In this document: positions 50,086-59,343 of the stretch, piece after piece | Numbering within the stretch: position 1 is the first letter of the stretch | How the letters are laid out: each line of letters begins with the position of its first letter | The notes under the pieces: generated by a model | What the model saw: only the letters and a program-made list of their open reading frames with translations | The model's database searches: none | What the model was told of the DNA's origin: nothing | Made by a program: the position numbers and the translations under genes | Assembly: GCA_963841815.1 (NCBI GenBank) | Contig: CAWJEE010000015.1 | Span: 131,969 to 195,968, forward strand | Source: JAOUJD01 sp963841815 | Lineage (GTDB): Bacteria; Pseudomonadota; Gammaproteobacteria; Burkholderiales; Burkholderiaceae_F | DNA: 64,000 nucleotides | Reading direction: 5' to 3'

Positions 50086-51063
50086 TCAGGCGCGCCGCGT
50101 GCGGCCGGCGGGCGTGGCGGCGCGCCGCCTCCGTACCGCCGGTGCCACGCGGACGGGCTCAGTCTGTCCGGGCGCGACCAGTCTGGCGCCGAGGGCGAGC
50201 AGGGCGTCGCGCAGCGGGGCGTCCACGTGGGCGCCGACGACCAGCAGCAGGTCGACCGTGATGTCTTCCTCCAGCTCGATCGCCGCCACCCCGGGGTAGG
50301 GCCGGGCCGCGATCGCACGCGGCATGATGGTCCCGCCGCGCCCGGCGGCAATCTGGGCGAGCAGTCCCATCGCGCCGAACGCGGGCGCTTCCTGCGGGTG
50401 GCGGAAGCCGATCGCCGCGTACTGCCGGCCGAAGTGGTCGTACAGAAGCGGGTTGTCCGTGCGGCGGAACCGGAAGAACGCCGGCAGCTGCTTCATGTCG
50501 TGCAGCGAGATGCGATTCTGCGATGCGAGCGGATGCGCCTGCGGCACGAACGCGGAGTGGCGCTCGCGGCCGACCGTCCGGTGCGCCAGGCCATCGGTCT
50601 CCAGCGGCCCCGTGACGAGCGCGGCGTCGAGTTCGCCGCGTTTGAGCGCCGTCATCGACTCGTTGGTCGCGAGGGAGACCACGTCGACGCCGGTGGCCAG
50701 CCGCGTGGCAAGCAGCGCTTCCTCGAAGGCCGCCAGGCCCGCGAGGTCGGACCAGTACACCATGCCGAGCCGCAGCCGCCGCTTCGGGGCCGCCTGCGTG
50801 TTGGTGATGCGCTCCATCGCGGCGTCGCACGAGGCGAGCAGCGCGCGGAACTCCTGCAACGCCGCCTCGCCCGCGGGTGTCAGCTGAACCGCCTTCGTGT
50901 TGCGTTCGAGCAGCTGGACGCCCAGCGCGCCCTCCAGCTCGCTGATCTGCCGCGACAGCGGCGGCTGCGTGATGTGCAGGCGCTCGGCGGCGCGACGGAA
51001 GCTCAGCTCTTCCGCCACGGCGACGAAGTAGCGCAGCTGGCGCAGGTCGATCGTCCGGTTCAT
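50086..51063 (-). CDS. LysR-family transcriptional regulator
   Basis: A 325-residue regulator. The N-terminal winged helix is canonical (LRQLRYFVAVAEELSFRRAAERLHITQPPLSRQISELE), followed by the linker and a substrate-binding domain with LRLGMVYWSDLAG, LVTGPLETDGLAH, LASQNRISLHD and GRGGTIMPRAIAA. The C-terminal tail is basic. Its ligand is unknown. It is divergent from the kelch lipoprotein gene across a 330-bp spacer; LysR regulators often control a divergent neighbour, so that gene is a candidate target. Confidence 0.92.
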   Translation of the reverse strand: MNRTIDLRQLRYFVAVAEELSFRRAAERLHITQPPLSRQISELEGALGVQLLERNTKAVQLTPAGEAALQEFRALLASCDAAMERITNTQAAPKRRLRLGMVYWSDLAGLAAFEEALLATRLATGVDVVSLATNESMTALKRGELDAALVTGPLETDGLAHRTVGRERHSAFVPQAHPLASQNRISLHDMKQLPAFFRFRRTDNPLLYDHFGRQYAAIGFRHPQEAPAFGAMGLLAQIAAGRGGTIMPRAIAARPYPGVAAIELEEDITVDLLLVVGAHVDAPLRDALLALGARLVAPGQTEPVRVAPAVRRRRAATPAGRTRRA

Positions 51064-51391
51064 ACCGAAAAGGTATTACACAAATCGCAATTCCCCCAAG
51101 CCGGGTTGCTCCCTAGAGTCCGCGCCGCGACACCGTGGTGGTGGACGGACAGCAGCGGGGAGGTGGGGTGGCGCGGGGTTGCGCGGACGCGAAGGCGGCG
51201 ACCGGGCAGGGCGAGTGCGCATCGCCGGAGGGCGGGACGGCGCAGGAACGCGTTCCGGCCGACGACTGGCGAGCGTGCCCGCGCATCGACTGCCGGCGCA
51301 GCCAGCGGTGCCTGCACGTGCCGTGCGCGCGGCATCAGCCGCCTCCCGATCCGTACTGATGACACGAACGAAAGAACCGAGAGGAATGGAG
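51064..51391. other. intergenic region between LysR and kelch genes
   Basis: No gene or RNA was recognised. Near the LysR start lies a lower-GC stretch (ATTACACAAATCGCAATT) that may hold the regulator's promoter and binding site. The rest is high-GC and featureless to me. Confidence 0.5.
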
Positions 51392-52755
51392 ATGAGAACC
51401 TGGAAATGGGTGTGGGCGGCCGCCGCCACGGCGCTGCTCGCGGCGTGCGGCGGCGGCTCGGACGGGCCATCGGCCCCGCCGGCGCAGCCGGCAATCGCGT
51501 CGTTCGACGCGAACAAGGCGGCCTTCCTGATGGGCGAACGCGCGCAGCTGACGCCGGTGTTCAGCGGCGGCAGCGGCCGCATCGAGCCGGGGGTTGGCCC
51601 GGTGCAGAGCGGAGTGGCGATCACCACGCCGGTGCTCGAAGGCGACGTCACGTACCGGCTGATCGTCGAGGCGACCGGGAGGCCGGTGGCGTCGCGCACG
51701 CTTGCGCTTCCGGTGCATCACCGCGATCGCTTCGTCGACGCCGGGCTGTTCGAGAGCACGCTCCACTCCGCGGTCGAACTGCCGGACGGCGGCGTGCTGA
51801 TCGTCGGCGGCTGGCGCGGCGCGAGCGTGAACTCGAACTCCATCGATCACTTCGACCCGGCATGACGCGGACGTTCAGTCCGGTCGGCGCGATGGCGACC
51901 GGGCGCGCGCTGCCGCGGCTCGTCGTGCTGGCCGACGGCAATGTGCTGATCGCGGGCGGCGCAACGTCGATCGCGAGCGGCGTCACGTACGAACTGTTCG
52001 ACCCGCGGACCGGACTGGTGTCGCCCGCGGGCGTCCCGATCCGCAACCGGCTGGGCCACACCGCGACGCGCCTGCTCGACGGCCGCGTCTTCATCGCCGG
52101 CGGCCTGGAGCAGGACACGGCGGAGATCTGGGATCCCGTCACGCGCAGCGCGCGCCCGGTTGCCGCGCGCATGAACAATCCGCGCGAGTGGCACACCGCC
52201 ACGCTGCTGGCCGACGGCCGCGTGCTGCTGGTCGGCGGGTACACGATGGCCAATGCTTACTGGCTGGCCGAGATCTTCGATCCGCGCACGGAGCAGTTCA
52301 CGCCGGTCGGCGCGCCGCGCTTCACGCCGCAGGTCGAGGTGCTGGCGCTGCACGGCGCGCATCGGCTCTCCGATGGCTCCGTGCTGATCGCCGGCGGCGA
52401 GTTGTTCAATCCTGCCGTCGTCGAGGACTCGCGGCCGACGGCGGCGGTGCTCAGGTTCGATCCCGCCAGCGGGGCGTTCACGCCGCTGTCCGGCCTGCTC
52501 GTCCCGCGCACGTTGATGACCGGGGTGGCGCTCGCGGATGATCGGTTGCTGATGTTCGGCGGCATCACGGCCGACGAGTCGTACACCGCGACCGGCGAGT
52601 TGTACCGCCCCGGCCGCCCGGCGACTCCGACCGCCAGCCTGGGCAGCGGCCGCGCGTGGCACACGGTGTCGCGCCTGCCCGGCGGGCGCGTGCTGATCGT
52701 CGGCGGCCAGGCGCCGGACGGCACCGCCGTGCCGAATGCCGTGATCTACGAGTGA
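51392..52755 (+). pseudogene. kelch-repeat lipoprotein, one frameshift
   Basis: The ATG at 51392 follows GAGAGGA and opens a lipoprotein signal with lipobox LLAAC. The mature part is a beta-propeller of kelch-like blades: VELPDGGVLIVGGWRG, VVLADGNVLIAGGATS, TRLLDGRVFIAGGLE, TLLADGRVLLVGGYT and RLPGGRVLIVGGQAP. The first blade ends in HFDPA-stop at 51865, and the next continues one frame over (TRTFSPVGAMATGR), so one base is gained or lost near 51862. An alternative is two coupled genes through the ATGA there, but the blade would then be split. It is probably an outer-membrane or periplasmic binding protein. Confidence 0.75.
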
Positions 52756-52762
52756 AACCACC

Positions 52763-53482
52763 ATGACGAAGAAGAACATGAAGCCGAGTCTTGCCTTGTC
52801 CGCGATCGCCGCCCTCGTCCTCGCCGGGTGCGGCGCGATCCAGCCCGCGCGCATGGCGCTGCCCGAACCGCTGCGCGGCGCCGAGCCGATCAACGTCGAC
52901 GGAATGGGCGCCGGCCAGCGCGGCACCTTCCGCGCGGGCGATTACAGCGGGGAGTACGCGCGCTCGGCCACGCGGCTCGAACTGTTCGGCGACTTCGCCG
53001 TGTTCGACCGCGGTCGCGCGACGTACACGGTGAACGGCGTGACCGCCGGGCCGCTCTTCGCGCGCTGCACGGTGCGCCAGACGACGATGACGGTCGGCAT
53101 CATCGGCTTCGAACCGAAGAAGCTCGCGTACGAGTGCGACTTCAGCGAGCAGGGCAAGGGCGCCGGCGTGCGCTTCACGCTGCAGGAAGGGCGCGACGCC
53201 GGCGTGCCGAAGACGTTGCAGGCGGAGCGTCGCGGCCGCATCGACTTCAACGGCACCACGGTGACGATGCGCTCGGTGCACGCGGTCGAGGGCTCGCCGC
53301 TTCCGCTCGGCACGCCGATCGGCTACGTGTTCGAGCGGGACGGCCGCGCCGTCGGCGCGATCGAGCTGAACGGCCTGACGCCGCGCCTGTGGCTGCCCGC
53401 CGGCAACGACGACACGCGGCGCGCGTCGGTCGCCGCGGCGATGGCGCTCGCGGTCTTCTGGGATCCCGCGCAGCGGCCCTGA
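52763..53482 (+). CDS. hypothetical lipoprotein, 239 residues
   Basis: It starts seven bases after the kelch gene, so they form an operon. The signal peptide ends in the lipobox VLAGC. The mature part is a beta-rich envelope domain of unknown family: GTFRAGDYSGEYARSATRLE, VFDRGRATYTVNGV, KLAYECDFSEQGKGAGVRF, then GYVFERDGRAVGAIELNGL and the C-terminal AAAMALAVFWDPAQ. Two cysteines (RCTV, YECDF) may form a disulphide. A function tied to the kelch lipoprotein is likely but unknown. Confidence 0.7.
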   Translation: MTKKNMKPSLALSAIAALVLAGCGAIQPARMALPEPLRGAEPINVDGMGAGQRGTFRAGDYSGEYARSATRLELFGDFAVFDRGRATYTVNGVTAGPLFARCTVRQTTMTVGIIGFEPKKLAYECDFSEQGKGAGVRFTLQEGRDAGVPKTLQAERRGRIDFNGTTVTMRSVHAVEGSPLPLGTPIGYVFERDGRAVGAIELNGLTPRLWLPAGNDDTRRASVAAAMALAVFWDPAQRP

Positions 53483-53760
53483 CGCGGCTGGGCAGCGCGG
53501 CATCGCGCACGCCGGGCGCCCCGGGGTGCGGCCCGGGAGTCAACGTTGCAGCGGACCGGGTCTGGCTGAAACCGAGACCGGCGAAGCGGTCTTCGTCGTC
53601 GCTGGACTCGGCTTCTTACAGCGCCAGCCCCGCTCGCTCCGGATACGCGGGATTTCGCGGCCGCCGGTCGCATCGGCTGTAAGACATGGGCCGGCCCGCG
53701 CGATTAAGCAGGCAGATCGCGCCGGCATGCGGGCGGTCACCCAACTTCAGGAGAACAGCC

Positions 53761-54048
53761 ATGAACCATCGTCTTTCCCTCGCCGCGACAGCGTTCGCGC
53801 TGGCCGCCGTCACCGCCGGCGCGGCCCTGGCCCAGGACAAGGGCGCCTCGATCAAGGGCGAAAAGGAGCGCTGCTACGGCGTCGCAAAGGCCGGCCAGAA
53901 CGACTGCGAAGCCGGACCGGGAACCACCTGCGCCGGCACGTCGAAGGTCGACTACCAGGGCAACGCGTGGAAGTACGTGGCCAAGGGCACGTGCGAACAG
54001 ATGGCGACCCCGAAGGGCAAGGGTTCGCTGAAGCCGGTCAAGATGTAA
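53761..54048 (+). CDS. bufA1: bufferin precursor BufA1 (DUF2282)
   Basis: A 95-residue secreted peptide. The signal peptide (LAATAFALAAVTAGAALAQ) is followed by a short domain with four cysteines in the DUF2282 order: ERCYGV, QNDCEAG, TTCAGTS and GTCEQM. In characterised systems the MNIO enzyme BufB converts such cysteines to metal-binding heterocycles, and the peptide is exported to protect against copper. The next genes are BufB, BufC and a DoxX protein, so the assignment by context is strong. The ATG follows CAGGAG. Confidence 0.9.
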   Translation: MNHRLSLAATAFALAAVTAGAALAQDKGASIKGEKERCYGVAKAGQNDCEAGPGTTCAGTSKVDYQGNAWKYVAKGTCEQMATPKGKGSLKPVKM

Positions 54049-54141
54049 AGAGGACTGGCCGCGGCGCCGGACGCCCGCATTCCCTGGAACGATGCGCGCG
54101 CTCGCGCGTCGCGGCCACCTGGACTCGAGGAAGACTTTCCG

Positions 54142-54978
54142 ATGACTGCCGTCACCGCGGGCCTCGGCCTGAAGCCCCAGCACTTCGACGAGGCCGAGCG
54201 CTGCGCCGCGCCCGGCGTCTGGTTCGAAGTGCACGCCGAGAACTACACCGTGGACGGCGGGCCGCGCCTGGCGTGGCTCGAGCGCATCCGCGCGCGGCAT
54301 CCGGTGTCGGTGCACGGGGTCGCGCTCTCGCTCGCGGCCGATGCGCCGCCCGAGCAACGCCACCTGGAGCGTCTCGCCACGCTGGTCGAACGCATCGAGC
54401 CGGTGCTGGTGTCGGAGCACCTGGCATGGAGCACGTGGCGCGGCGCCTACCGGCCGGACCTGCTGCCGGTTCCGAGGACCGCGGCCGTGCGACGGCGCGT
54501 GGTCGACAACATCCAGCGCGTGCAGGATCGACTGAAGCGCCGCATTGCTCTGGAAAACCCGTCGCACTACCTGGTGTTCGACGAGCACGCGTGCGACGAG
54601 GTCGAATTCCTGGTCGAAGTCGCGCGCCGCAGCGGCTGCGCGTTGCTGCTCGACGTCAACAACATTCACGTCAGTGCGAACAACCTGCGCTGTCGCGCGG
54701 ACGAGGTGATCGATGCGGTCCCCGCGGACCTCGTTGCCGAGATCCACCTCGCCGGCCACGGCGAGGACCCCATGTTCGGCGCGGCGCTGCTGATCGACAC
54801 GCACGACGCGCCCGTCGCCCCGGCCGTGTGGTCGCTGTACGAGCGCCTGGTCGCGCGGATCGGGCCGCGTCCCACCCTGATCGAACGCGACGAGCACATC
54901 CCGCCGTTTGAAGAGCTGCTGCGCGAGCGCGATCGCGCGCACGCGCTGCTCGCCGAGCCGATCGCGGAGGCCGCATGA
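54142..54978 (+). CDS. bufB: multinuclear non-haem iron oxidase (MNIO/DUF692), bufferin maturase
   Basis: A 278-residue DUF692 enzyme. The metal-binding residues are in place along the TIM barrel: WFEVHAENY, SVHGVALSL, VSEHLAWS, ALENPSHY, LDVNNIHVSANN, AEIHLAGHG, LIDTHDAPV and IERDEHIPP. It uses two or three iron ions to oxidise precursor cysteines, here those of BufA1. It lies between the precursor and the partner BufC, whose gene it overlaps in ATGA. Length and motifs are complete, with no sign of decay. Confidence 0.93.
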   Translation: MTAVTAGLGLKPQHFDEAERCAAPGVWFEVHAENYTVDGGPRLAWLERIRARHPVSVHGVALSLAADAPPEQRHLERLATLVERIEPVLVSEHLAWSTWRGAYRPDLLPVPRTAAVRRRVVDNIQRVQDRLKRRIALENPSHYLVFDEHACDEVEFLVEVARRSGCALLLDVNNIHVSANNLRCRADEVIDAVPADLVAEIHLAGHGEDPMFGAALLIDTHDAPVAPAVWSLYERLVARIGPRPTLIERDEHIPPFEELLRERDRAHALLAEPIAEAA

Positions 54979-55763
54979 TGGGCGCGGCCGCGTACCAGGA
55001 TGCGTTCGCCGCGGCGCTGCTGGCGGACGACCCGGCGGCCTCGCCGTGCCCGATGGTCGAGCGGCTTCGACGCCAGCCCGGTTTCGCCGTGTATCGCAAC
55101 ACCGTCATGAAGGGTTGCATCGACGCGCTGCAGGCGAACTACCCGACGGTCGAGCGGCTGGTGGGGGAGGAGTGGCTGCGCGCGGCCGCCGGAGTGTTCG
55201 CGCGCAGGCAGTTGCCGTCGCAGCCGTCGCTGGTCCTGTACGGCGAGGAGTTCCCGTCGTTCCTCGCGGCGTTCGAGCCGGCGCGGGAGATCCCCTATCT
55301 CGCGGACGTCGCGCGCGTCGATCGCCTGTGGACCGAGGCGCACGTGGCGGCCGACGCGCCGGAGCTGGACGCCGCCACGCTGGCCGCGCTGCCGCCGTCA
55401 GCGATGTCTTCGTTCGGGCTGCGCCTGCATCCGGCCGCGCGCTGGACGTGGAGCGACGACTGGCCCATCCACGCGCTGTGGTCGCACAACCGCTCGCGCG
55501 AAGCGGATTTCGAGGCACCGATGGAGTGGATCGGGGAGGGCGTCCTCGTCACGCGGCCGCTCGGCCCGGTTCGCGTCGAGGCGTTCGCGCGCGGCGGGGT
55601 GGCCTTGCTCGATGCCTGCCGCGCCGGCGTGTCCATCGAGGAAGCGGTGCAGTGCGCGCTCGATGCGCAGACCGACGTCGATCTCGCGGGCCTGGTTCGA
55701 CTGCTCCTGCAGGCCGGGGCGTTCAGCGGGCTGCAGCCCATCGCAAGAAAGGAGTCCACGTGA
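54975..55763 (+). CDS. bufC: bufferin partner protein BufC (DUF2063)
   Basis: A 262-residue protein with the DUF2063 N-terminal domain (AAYQDAFAAALLADDP, FAVYRNTVMKGCIDALQANYP, then VERLVGEEWLRAAAGVFA) and the family C-terminal domain. BufC partners recognise the precursor and bring it to the MNIO enzyme. It overlaps bufB by four bases, and the DoxX gene starts inside its last codons. It is intact. Confidence 0.9.
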   Translation: MMGAAAYQDAFAAALLADDPAASPCPMVERLRRQPGFAVYRNTVMKGCIDALQANYPTVERLVGEEWLRAAAGVFARRQLPSQPSLVLYGEEFPSFLAAFEPAREIPYLADVARVDRLWTEAHVAADAPELDAATLAALPPSAMSSFGLRLHPAARWTWSDDWPIHALWSHNRSREADFEAPMEWIGEGVLVTRPLGPVRVEAFARGGVALLDACRAGVSIEEAVQCALDAQTDVDLAGLVRLLLQAGAFSGLQPIARKEST

Positions 55764-56233
55764 ACTCGCTCCCGCTGCAACCGGTCGCGGCAACCTCCGG
55801 ACCGCGCGCGCTGTACAACAGCGTGGCGCGACGGCTCGACAGGTGGATTGGCCACGACCTGCTCGCGCTCGCAGCGCGCTTCGGCATCGCCGGGGTCTTC
55901 TGGCTGTCGGGCCGCACCAAGGTCGATGGCTGGCTGTCGGTCAGCGAGAACGCCGTTGCGCTGTTCGAGGACGAATACAAGGTGCCCGTGCTGTCGCCGG
56001 ATCTGGCGGCGCACCTGGCAGCGTATGCGGAGCACCTGTTTCCGGTGCTGCTCGTGCTGGGCCTCGCCACCCGTCTCTCGGCGCTGGCGCTGCTCGGGAT
56101 GACTGCCGTGATCCAGGTCTTCGTGTATCCGCTCGCCTGGCCCACGCACCTCGTGTGGGCTGCGGCGCTGCTCTATCTCGCGGGGCGAGGCGCGGGTCGC
56201 TTCTCGGTCGATCGGGCGGCCGGACTGCGCTGA
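55760..56233 (+). CDS. bufD: DoxX-family membrane protein (BufD)
   Basis: A 157-residue integral membrane protein from the GTG at 55760, which overlaps the bufC stop and follows AAAGGAG. The DoxX pattern is visible in LAARFGIAGVFWLSGRTKVDGW, followed by helices AEHLFPVLLVLGLATRLSALA and LVWAAALLYLAGRG. DoxX proteins accompany many buf operons and may supply electrons or handle the metal at the membrane. It is the last gene of the operon. Confidence 0.85.
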   Translation: MNSLPLQPVAATSGPRALYNSVARRLDRWIGHDLLALAARFGIAGVFWLSGRTKVDGWLSVSENAVALFEDEYKVPVLSPDLAAHLAAYAEHLFPVLLVLGLATRLSALALLGMTAVIQVFVYPLAWPTHLVWAAALLYLAGRGAGRFSVDRAAGLR

Positions 56234-56392
56234 GCGCCGTCGTGCCGGCGCGCTGTGCTCCCCTCGGTAGCACTTCTTACGTACGCAACCTGAGCGTCGC
56301 GGAAAGCGGTGGTTCCTGCGTCGAATGCGTGCAGGTTCGACGCGATGCGTTGCATAGTGGCTGTCGATGCATCGTGACGGAGCTCGCATTGG

Positions 56393-56791
56393 ATGAGGAT
56401 CCTGATCGTCGACGACGACCTCGTCAGCGCCGAAGGCCTCGTGGCGCTGCTGACGGCCGCGGGCCACGATGTGCGCCTCGAGGTGGGCGCGCACGCCGGC
56501 GCGGATGCGGTGGCGAGCTGGGACCCGGACGTCGTGCTACTCGACATCGGACTGCCCGGCAACGGGGCCTACCTGGTGGCGAGCGCCGTGCGCGCCGAAC
56601 TTGCCGCGCGCGGCACCACGCGCCTGGTGGCGCTGACCGATTGGGGGCAGCAGGAAGACCGGCACCGCTCGGCGGAGGCTGGCTTCGACCACTACCTCGT
56701 GAAGCCGGTCGATCCGCTGCACCTCAGGGTGCTGCTGAACTCGGTCGCATCGGGCCCGCGCGCGACCGCAGGCCGCGCACCGAAGGGCTGA
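56393..56791 (+). CDS. single-domain response regulator
   Basis: A 132-residue receiver domain with no output domain. The acidic pocket DDD, the phospho-acceptor Asp51 (VVLLDIGLPG), the Thr in LVALTDWG and the Lys in HYLVKPVD are all present. It would pass phosphate or a conformational signal to another protein. No kinase gene lies beside it, so its partner must be encoded elsewhere. It lies between the bufferin operon and the MaoC gene, with its own upstream spacer. Confidence 0.9.
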   Translation: MRILIVDDDLVSAEGLVALLTAAGHDVRLEVGAHAGADAVASWDPDVVLLDIGLPGNGAYLVASAVRAELAARGTTRLVALTDWGQQEDRHRSAEAGFDHYLVKPVDPLHLRVLLNSVASGPRATAGRAPKG

Positions 56792-56954
56792 TTTCCGCGC
56801 CCAGTGCGAAGTCGGGCGCGCTCGCCGTCGCCCGGGGGTCGATGTCCATCCAGTGAGGCGTCTTGCCGGTGGCGGCCCCGTCGCTCCAGCGCGGTAAAGT
56901 TCGCCCTGCGCCCCCGGGGCGCATCGTTTTATCTCCCGACGAAGCGAACGCCGC

Positions 56955-57440
56955 ATGGAAGAGCAGGATCTCCCGGTCGCACGCGACCAACGCCACTTCG
57001 AGGACTACCCGGTCGGGTCGGTCGCGCAGTACGGCCCGACCATCGTCGACGAGGCCGAAGTCATCGAATTCGGCCGGCGTTTCGATCCGCAGGACTTCCA
57101 CACCGACCCGGTGAAGGCCGCGAAGAGCCCGTTCGGCGGCGTGATCGCCAGCGGCTGGCACACCGGATCGATGATGATGCGCGTGCTGGTCGACCGCTAC
57201 CTGTCACGCTCGGCCGGGATGGGATCGCCGGGCATGGACGAACTGCGGTGGACCGCACCGGTGCGGCCGGGCGACAAGCTGTGGTTCAAGGTCACGGTGA
57301 TCGAGGCGCGGCGCTCTGAATCGAGGCCCGATCGCGGCGTGGTGCGCATCCTGATCGAGGTGATCAACGACAAGGGCGTCGTCGCGATGTCGGTGAAGGC
57401 GATGACGCTGGTGCGCTGCCGGACGGCGGGCGCGTCTTGA
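56955..57440 (+). CDS. MaoC-family (R)-specific enoyl-CoA hydratase
   Basis: A 161-residue hot-dog-fold protein. The hydratase motif is present as VIEFGRRFDPQDFHTDP with FGGVIASGWHT, giving the Asp-His pair of the MaoC active site. The end VAMSVKAMTLVRC is also typical. It would hydrate an enoyl-CoA. It overlaps the next gene's frame by four bases (though that gene's preferred start is 15 bp downstream) and begins a run of acyl-CoA-related genes. Confidence 0.88.
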   Translation: MEEQDLPVARDQRHFEDYPVGSVAQYGPTIVDEAEVIEFGRRFDPQDFHTDPVKAAKSPFGGVIASGWHTGSMMMRVLVDRYLSRSAGMGSPGMDELRWTAPVRPGDKLWFKVTVIEARRSESRPDRGVVRILIEVINDKGVVAMSVKAMTLVRCRTAGAS

Positions 57441-57454
57441 GGAAGAAAGGAACC

Positions 57455-58432
57455 ATGGATCTCGAACGACGGCGCCTGCTGGCGGCTGCGGCGCTGCTGC
57501 CGGTGGCATCGGTTGCGCTTGCCGCCAACGAGGAGTATCCGGACAAGCCGGTGCGCCTCGTCGTGCCGTTCCCGCCGGGCGGCGGCGCTGACAACCTCGC
57601 ACGCGCCATCATGCCGAAGGTGTCGCAGGCGCTCGGCAAGCCGATCATCATCGACAACAAGCCGGGCGCGGGCGGCAACGTCGGCGCCGAGTTGGTCGCG
57701 GGCTCGCCGCCGGACGGCTACACGCTGCTGTACGGCACCAACGGCACGCACTCGATCAACCAGGCGCTGTACCAGCACCTGCGCTTCGATCCGATCAAGG
57801 ACTTCGCGCCGGTCTCGCGGATGACCGAGATCGCGGCGATGCTGGTGGTGAACCCGCAGTTGCCGGTGCTGACGACGACGCAGCTGATCCGCTACGCGAA
57901 GGCCAACCCGGGCAAGGTGAACTTCGCGTCGGCCGGCAACGGCACCACGTCGCACCTGTCCGGCGAACTCTTCAAGACGATGGCCGGCATCGACATCGTG
58001 CATATCCCGTACCGCGGCGGCGGTGCCGCGGTCGCCGACCTGATCAGCGGACAGGTGCAGATGATGATCGACGTGATGCCGAACGTGTATCCGCTCTCCA
58101 GGGACGGGCGGATCCGCGGCATCGCGGTGTCGACGTCGGTGCGCTTCCCCGGCGCGCCGGAACTGCCGACGATCGCGGAATCGGGAGTACCCGGCTTCGA
58201 GGCGAGCGCTTGGGACGGCGTGCTCGCGCCGGCCGGCACGCCGGAGGCGATCGTCAGCAAGCTCAACGCGGCGATCCGCACCGCGCTCGCCGACCCCGAA
58301 CTGGTCGAGACGCTGAAGAGCCGCGGCGCGCGGCCGGTGGCCGGCACGCCGCAGGACTTCGCGCAGCACATCGTCGAGAGCACGAAGAAGTGGGCCGTCG
58401 TCGTCAAGGCGTCGGGCGCCCGCATCGATTGA
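57455..58432 (+). CDS. Bug/TctC-type periplasmic binding protein
   Basis: A 325-residue binding protein from the ATG at 57455, which follows AAAGGAACC; an in-frame GTG/ATG at 57437 is less likely. The signal peptide carries an RRR motif followed by a hydrophobic core (RRLLAAAALLPVASVALA). The Bug-family hallmarks are YPDKPVRLVVPFPPGGGADN, IIIDNKPGAGGNVGAELVA, VHIPYRGGGAAVADLISGQV and ESGVPGFEASAWDGVLAPAG. It binds a carboxylate (often an aromatic or dicarboxylic acid) for a tripartite transporter or a sensor. It belongs to the MaoC/MenB/MenE-like run, whose substrate it may deliver. Confidence 0.9.
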   Translation: MDLERRRLLAAAALLPVASVALAANEEYPDKPVRLVVPFPPGGGADNLARAIMPKVSQALGKPIIIDNKPGAGGNVGAELVAGSPPDGYTLLYGTNGTHSINQALYQHLRFDPIKDFAPVSRMTEIAAMLVVNPQLPVLTTTQLIRYAKANPGKVNFASAGNGTTSHLSGELFKTMAGIDIVHIPYRGGGAAVADLISGQVQMMIDVMPNVYPLSRDGRIRGIAVSTSVRFPGAPELPTIAESGVPGFEASAWDGVLAPAGTPEAIVSKLNAAIRTALADPELVETLKSRGARPVAGTPQDFAQHIVESTKKWAVVVKASGARID

Positions 58433-58464
58433 AGTCGCAGCCACCCAGTCATCGAGCAGACAGC

Positions 58465-59307
<843 letters not shown>

Positions 59308-59343
59308 TCCGCGCCGGCCGCTCCGGCGTGTAGTCTCGGTCGT

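Noticed and set aside
53678..53710. TGTAAGAC...CGCGATTAAG as an ECF-sigma promoter for the bufferin operon
   Set aside because: The spacing is plausible, but the -10 part is not a clear match to any known ECF consensus.
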